Below the pieces are notes generated by a model, which was given only the letters and a program-made list of their open reading frames with translations, ran no database searches and was not told where the DNA came from. This document shows, one piece after another, positions 60,624-64,000 of a stretch of 64,000 nucleotides of DNA; the first letter of the stretch is position 1; each line of letters begins with the position of its first letter. The translations under genes were made by a program, and so were the position numbers. The DNA is from Streptomyces davaonensis JCM 4913. Its GTDB lineage: Bacteria; Actinomycetota; Actinomycetes; Streptomycetales; Streptomycetaceae. Location of the stretch: assembly GCF_000349325.1 (NCBI RefSeq), contig NC_020504.1, positions 496,001 through 560,000 of the forward strand, read 5' to 3'.

Positions 60624-61280
60624 ATGAGCAACGATTCACCCGTCAGCGTGGTCGTCATTGACGATCATCCCGCCATCCTCGCGGGCGTGGAGATGTGGTA
60701 CGCCGCATCACCACGGCCCATCGCCGTGATAGCGGCCAGCGGCTCCATAGGAGACGCCTGGACCACTCCGGGCAGCACCGCCGATGTCATCGTCCTGGAC
60801 CTGCAACTGGGCGACAGCGGCCCCGCCTTCGCCGCCCTGCGCAGACTTGTCGACGCCGGACGGCAGGTGGTCGTCTACACGATGCGGGATGACGAGAAGA
60901 CCGCACTCACCTGCCTGGACCTGGGAGCCGCGACCTTCCTGACCAAGGGCGAGGGCCGCGAACACCTGGTCGAGGCGACGCTGGCGGCCGCCGACAACCG
61001 GCCCTACATGCCGCCCGCACTGGCCGGCGCCCTGGGAACCAACGCCCGCGCCGATCGCCCCCAGCTCTCCGCCCGCGAGGAGAACGTCCTCATCGAATGG
61101 TTCCAGTCGGAATCGAAGGAACTGGTCGCCCAGCGACTCAACATCTCCGTACGGACCGTCAATTCCTATCTGGACCGGGTGCGCATCAAGTACGCGAACC
61201 TCGGCCGCCCCGCACGGACCAAGGCGAGCCTGGTCGCCCGCGCCGTCCAGGACGGGCTGATCGACGTGGACGACCTCTGA
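60624..61280 (+). CDS. NarL/LuxR-type response regulator
   Basis: A 218-residue regulator. The receiver domain (VVVIDDHPAILAG, D59 in VLDLQLG, K in FLTKGEG) is followed by a LuxR-type HTH (about 150-210; LSAREENVLIEWFQSESKELVAQRLNISVRTVNSYLDRVRIKY). It is the partner of the preceding kinase. The normal phosphorylation Asp is present, so it can be phosphorylated. No dyad in its target was identified. Confidence 0.93.
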   Translation: MSNDSPVSVVVIDDHPAILAGVEMWYAASPRPIAVIAASGSIGDAWTTPGSTADVIVLDLQLGDSGPAFAALRRLVDAGRQVVVYTMRDDEKTALTCLDLGAATFLTKGEGREHLVEATLAAADNRPYMPPALAGALGTNARADRPQLSAREENVLIEWFQSESKELVAQRLNISVRTVNSYLDRVRIKYANLGRPARTKASLVARAVQDGLIDVDDL

Positions 61281-61456
61281 TCCCTGAGGGTACCGAGAGC
61301 CCCTGCGTGCCCCAGGCAGCCGACGGTGCGTCACCCGGCGGACCGTCCCAAGTGGCGGGCGCCTGATTCCGCGCTGACCGTGGATCACGTCGAGGCGGGA
61401 CCAGATCGAGTTGATGCCACGTCAGCCACCCGCCCCTCGGCAGAAAGGGATCTCAG

Positions 61457-61867
61457 ATGCGTTCTGCACGCGCGCTGCTCGCCACCGCGGGGGCCACGGC
61501 CGTACTCCTCCTCGGCGCCCCCGGCGGTTACGCCGCCGATGGCGACCGGGACCACGAGGACAACTCGTTCAGCAAGGAGCACGACGGCGGCCGGGACTTC
61601 GGCCACGACAGCGAGGACTCCTGGGGCGGCAAGAAGCACGACAAGGAGGACGACTGGAGCGGCAAGCACGAGGACGACTCCTGGAAGGACGGGCGCGACC
61701 ACGACTCCTGGAAGGGCGACCACCACAAGCCCAAGGGCGGCATGCACACCGGAGGCGGCGGACTCGCCACGCCCACGGTGACCGCGGGCGGTCTCGCGGT
61801 CCTTGCGGTCGCCGGCACCGGCCTGTACGCGGCGCGTCGCCGCAAGGCCACCGGCAGCGCGGCCTGA
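61457..61867 (+). CDS. Secreted charged surface protein with C-terminal membrane helix
   Basis: A 136-residue protein. A Sec signal ends near AAD (residue about 26). The mature part is repetitive in Asp/His/Lys/Gly (DSWGGKKHDKEDDW, DDSWKDGRDHDSW). A C-terminal hydrophobic helix then ends in ARRRKATGSAA. This is the form of a sortase-like or membrane-anchored surface protein, but an LPxTG motif is absent (GLATPTV is near). A class F sortase gene follows 120 bp downstream. His/Asp runs could bind metal. Confidence 0.75.
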   Translation: MRSARALLATAGATAVLLLGAPGGYAADGDRDHEDNSFSKEHDGGRDFGHDSEDSWGGKKHDKEDDWSGKHEDDSWKDGRDHDSWKGDHHKPKGGMHTGGGGLATPTVTAGGLAVLAVAGTGLYAARRRKATGSAA

Positions 61868-61986
61868 CCATGCCCGACGCCATAGCCACCGCGGCCGCCA
61901 CGCGTGCGCCGCGTGGCGGCCCAGTGGTCCCCGAATGACTGTCCCGATGCGTTCCGCTGCTGTGCCCAGGTGAGGTGAACTCCCCC

Positions 61987-62664
61987 ATGACCGCTCGTCC
62001 CTCCCCCGGCGCCGACACCGATCCGGCCCCGGCGAAGCCGAGACTCCGTGGCCGCGTGCTGATGCTGACAGCCGTCGCCCTCGCGGTGCTGGCCATGTTT
62101 GTCTTCGGCGACGACGAGCCGTCCACGACCGCGAGCCCGCCGCCTCCCGCGCGGACCGCCGTATCGACACCACCCGCAGGTCACGCGGCCGGCCAGCCCG
62201 CGTCCAAGCACCTGCCCCCGTCCAAGCCCGTACGGCTGCTCATCCCGAAGATCTCCGTCGACGCCCCCTTCACCGACCTCACCATCGGCAAGACGGGACA
62301 GCTCAATCCCCCACCCGCCGACAACACCAACCTCGTCGGCTGGTTCGCCAAAGGACCCACCCCCGGGGAGCCGGGAACCTCCGTCATCGCCGGACACGTC
62401 GACACCGCCACCGCACCCGCCGTCTTCGCCGAACTCTCCGAGCTCAAAAAGGGAGACGTCTTCCAGGTCAAGCGCGCGGACGGACGAAAGGCGTCCTTCG
62501 TCGTCGACAGCGCCGAGACCTTCGCCAAGGACGACTTCCCCGACGAGCGGGTCTACGGCGACACACGTTCGGCCCAGGTCCGCCTCATCACCTGCGCGGG
62601 CGACTACGACCGCACCGCCAAGGACTACACCGACAACCTCGTCGTCTTCGCCCACCTCAAGTAG
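61987..62664 (+). CDS. Class F sortase
   Basis: A 225-residue class F sortase. An N-terminal anchor helix (LMLTAVALAVLAMFVFG), a Pro/Ala linker and the sortase barrel (about 75-225) with the catalytic His in AGHVDT, Cys in LITCAGDYD and an Arg in the DYDRTAKDYTDNL region. Class F sortases in actinobacteria are poorly studied; they attach surface proteins or pilin-like substrates to the wall. ATG with AGGTGA upstream is preferred over a GTG four codons earlier. The neighbouring charged surface protein is its most obvious substrate candidate. Confidence 0.9.
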   Translation: MTARPSPGADTDPAPAKPRLRGRVLMLTAVALAVLAMFVFGDDEPSTTASPPPPARTAVSTPPAGHAAGQPASKHLPPSKPVRLLIPKISVDAPFTDLTIGKTGQLNPPPADNTNLVGWFAKGPTPGEPGTSVIAGHVDTATAPAVFAELSELKKGDVFQVKRADGRKASFVVDSAETFAKDDFPDERVYGDTRSAQVRLITCAGDYDRTAKDYTDNLVVFAHLK

Positions 62665-62691
62665 GGGCTGGGCGCTCCGCTTCAGCGCTGC

Positions 62692-63111
62692 TTGAATGCT
62701 CCGGTGATCGAACTGGTGGTTGGCCTCGCAGCAGGCGGGCTCGTGACGTGGCTGTTTCGCCGGAGAGTGAAGCAGCGCGCGGAGAGCGCAGCTCAGGGAC
62801 ATGCGATCAAAGTTCCCTGCATGCTCAGGCATCCCGCGCTGGAAGGCCGCTGGCTCCGGGGGAAGATGCTGATCGGCCCCTCCACGATGGTCTGGGAGCC
62901 CGGCACCAGGGCCGGGGCGGCGCTATCGCTTCCGGAGGGGCTGCGGCAGGTCAGCCTGCGTTCGCCTTCGCTGCGGGAAGCAATGATGAAGGTCAACGGT
63001 GGGTCCAGGATCGTGGAGTGCACCTCCTCCGCGGGTGCTGTCCTCATTGCCGTGATGCCGAATGAAGTGGAACTCGTGTGCACCGCCCTGAGCAGGGACG
63101 CAGCCAAGTAG
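62692..63111 (+). CDS. Small membrane-anchored hypothetical protein
   Basis: About 139 residues. The first hydrophobic helix is VIELVVGLAAGGLVTWLF, then a basic RRRVKQRAE stretch and a beta-rich cytoplasmic domain (VPCMLRHPALEGRWLRGKMLIGPSTMVWEPG, RQVSLRSPSLREAMMKV), a layout similar to DUF2550-type proteins. A TTG at 62692 or GTG at 62704 could be the start. Function is unknown. Confidence 0.65.
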   Translation: MNAPVIELVVGLAAGGLVTWLFRRRVKQRAESAAQGHAIKVPCMLRHPALEGRWLRGKMLIGPSTMVWEPGTRAGAALSLPEGLRQVSLRSPSLREAMMKVNGGSRIVECTSSAGAVLIAVMPNEVELVCTALSRDAAK

Positions 63112-63144
63112 GTGAAGCGCTGCGTCCCTGCGGTCATGCGGGGC

Positions 63145-63693
63145 TCAGCGCTTGAGCGTGAAGGTGAAGTCGCCCGAGAGCTTGCCGCTCAGTCGGACTG
63201 CCGAGACGAGGCTGCCCTCCACGATCAGCCGCTCGACCTCGGCCCGGGACAGACCGCAGCCGTCAGCGATCAGCCGCACCGGCCGGACCGGGATCCGTGC
63301 GGCGAAGCGGACCGAGACGTCGATCACCTCACGGTCCAGGTGATCCGATCCGCCGGTGTCGAGGCGCCAGGCACCTGCCCAGTCGAGGGCTATGCGATTA
63401 CGGCGCTGCACGACCGGATCCTGAAGCAGTTCAGCAGTCAGGCCGAGGTCGTTGTCGTGCAGCCGGTCCAGCAACTCAGGTCGCACCGAGCGCACGTTCG
63501 CCCGCTCCAGAACCGTGAGCTTCGCCGTTTCCCCGCACCCGGTGCAGAGCACGAGGAGCCAGGCGTCGATGAGCTTGTGGTTGGCGTTGACGCGGAATTT
63601 TCCGCTCGCCCGGAAGCGGTCGGACGCGCACGCGTGGCAGCGGCGCAGGACGAGTGGCAGGCAGGTGGGCGCGACCACCCAGGTATTGAGCAC
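63145..63693 (-). CDS. DUF1062-family zinc-ribbon protein
   Basis: A 182-residue protein with two CxxC pairs near the N-terminus (LRRCHACAS and VLCTGCGE) that form a zinc ribbon, and a C-terminal RNase-H-like or RHH-like region with SRAEVERLIVEGSLVSAVRL. It fits DUF1062. The role is unknown but the C-terminal motif resembles RNA-binding S4-like sequences (LSRAEVERLI). GTG start. No operon partner. Confidence 0.75.
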   Translation of the reverse strand: MLNTWVVAPTCLPLVLRRCHACASDRFRASGKFRVNANHKLIDAWLLVLCTGCGETAKLTVLERANVRSVRPELLDRLHDNDLGLTAELLQDPVVQRRNRIALDWAGAWRLDTGGSDHLDREVIDVSVRFAARIPVRPVRLIADGCGLSRAEVERLIVEGSLVSAVRLSGKLSGDFTFTLKR

Positions 63694-63915
63694 AGAAGTA
63701 CACCGGTTTCAGTGAGAAGTCCGCAGCAAGAAGAGGCGCGGCGCACATGCGCGACGCGCGACAGATCAGCTCTCGGGAGGTCTCACAGGGTGTACAACGG
63801 CCCGTCCTTGACTGGACAACTTGGTGAGGCAGCACGGTACGGGCGCAGGCCAGCACCGTTCCACTGATTTTCCGGGCGCACTCAGTGCGAGGCTCGACCG
63901 GTGAGAGGGTGTGGC
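63694..63915. other. Intergenic region between DUF1062 and the edge gene
   Basis: No gene is seen in these 222 bases. They probably carry divergent promoters for the DUF1062 gene and the gene cut by the edge, but no clear -35/-10 pair or palindrome was found. Confidence 0.3.
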
Positions 63916-64000
63916 ATGGAGATTGCCAACCGCACGCTGACGGTGGACGTGGTCGCCGCACTGAAGTACTGGCCTGAGATCATCTGGGGAGGTCAGGAGA
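63916..64000 (+). CDS. Start of a gene cut by the window edge
   Basis: An ATG preceded by GAGAGGG opens MEIANRTLTVDVVAALKYWPE and stays open to the last base. Third positions are G/C rich. Too little remains to name a family. Confidence 0.5.
   Translation, partial: MEIANRTLTVDVVAALKYWPEIIWGGQE

Noticed and set aside
1..64000. tRNA, rRNA, CRISPR arrays or phage structural genes
   Set aside because: No cloverleaf, rRNA motif, regular spaced repeats or phage protein motifs were seen.

Overview
The window is chromosomal DNA from a high-GC actinobacterium, almost certainly a Streptomyces. GC at third codon positions is very high. It carries an SsgA-like sporulation protein, a class F sortase, a DinB/mycothiol-type protein, several DUF families common in Streptomyces, and ABC sugar importers without their own ATPase (Streptomyces normally share MsiK). 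No rRNA, tRNA, CRISPR array or phage structural genes were seen. The many truncated and frameshifted genes, two IS remnants and one intact IS605-type element suggest an accessory chromosome arm.

Layout. (1) 1-3,386: a DUF6192-like fragment, a secreted GH5 cellulase and a VirS-like AraC regulator. (2) 3,421-8,264, minus strand: a four-gene oxidation operon read as a damaged MFS transporter, an FMO-type monooxygenase, a short-chain dehydrogenase and an aldehyde dehydrogenase. It resembles the mycobacterial virS/mymA arrangement. (3) 8,501-10,438: an IS200/IS605 element with divergent tnpA and tnpB whose start codons overlap. (4) 10,480-18,742: small regulator/enzyme pairs (MerR/SDR, AKR/XRE), a methyltransferase, DinB, a MerR-sliding-clamp fusion, and an internally deleted IS with intact 13-bp ends.

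(5) 19,066-30,164 is a carbohydrate island. It holds a four-domain secreted protein (PA14, propeller, CBM, DUF1080), a CBM3-GH16 glucanase, a GH20 hexosaminidase, an ABC importer (binding protein and two permeases), a divergent GntR/UTRA regulator and a cytoplasmic GH16-like protein. The import part resembles the das/ngc chitooligosaccharide systems: oligosaccharide is imported and cut by GH20 while the GntR protein senses a sugar phosphate. (6) 30,126-36,121 holds a GNAT gene and a modification locus of PCMT-type methyltransferase, radical SAM protein (frameshifted, unusual CX3CX3C motif, Cys-Pro tail), DUF6415 protein and a conserved hypothetical. Facing it are an XRE-TPR regulator and a SLOG-like nucleotide-binding protein.

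(7) 36,666-44,888: a DJ-1/PfpI protein, two tandem flavin-dependent halogenase-like proteins of equal length, a secreted I36 inhibitor with its lipoprotein partner, a SUFU-domain protein, and an ArsR-SRPBCC-RibD operon with a probably leaderless first gene. (8) 44,962-50,459: an acyl-CoA dehydrogenase with a PadR regulator, then a decay zone with a glycosyltransferase pseudogene carrying an internal inverted segment, an IS66 remnant, and an AT-richer patch with small membrane proteins. (9) 50,647-57,941: an SsgA-like protein, an amidohydrolase, hypotheticals, two head-to-head genes that have both lost their 5' ends, a frameshifted SUKH protein and a second RibD-like reductase. (10) 58,187-64,000: a histidine kinase with two fused kinase-like halves, its LuxR-type response regulator, a charged surface protein, a class F sortase, a DUF1062 protein and a gene cut by the window edge.
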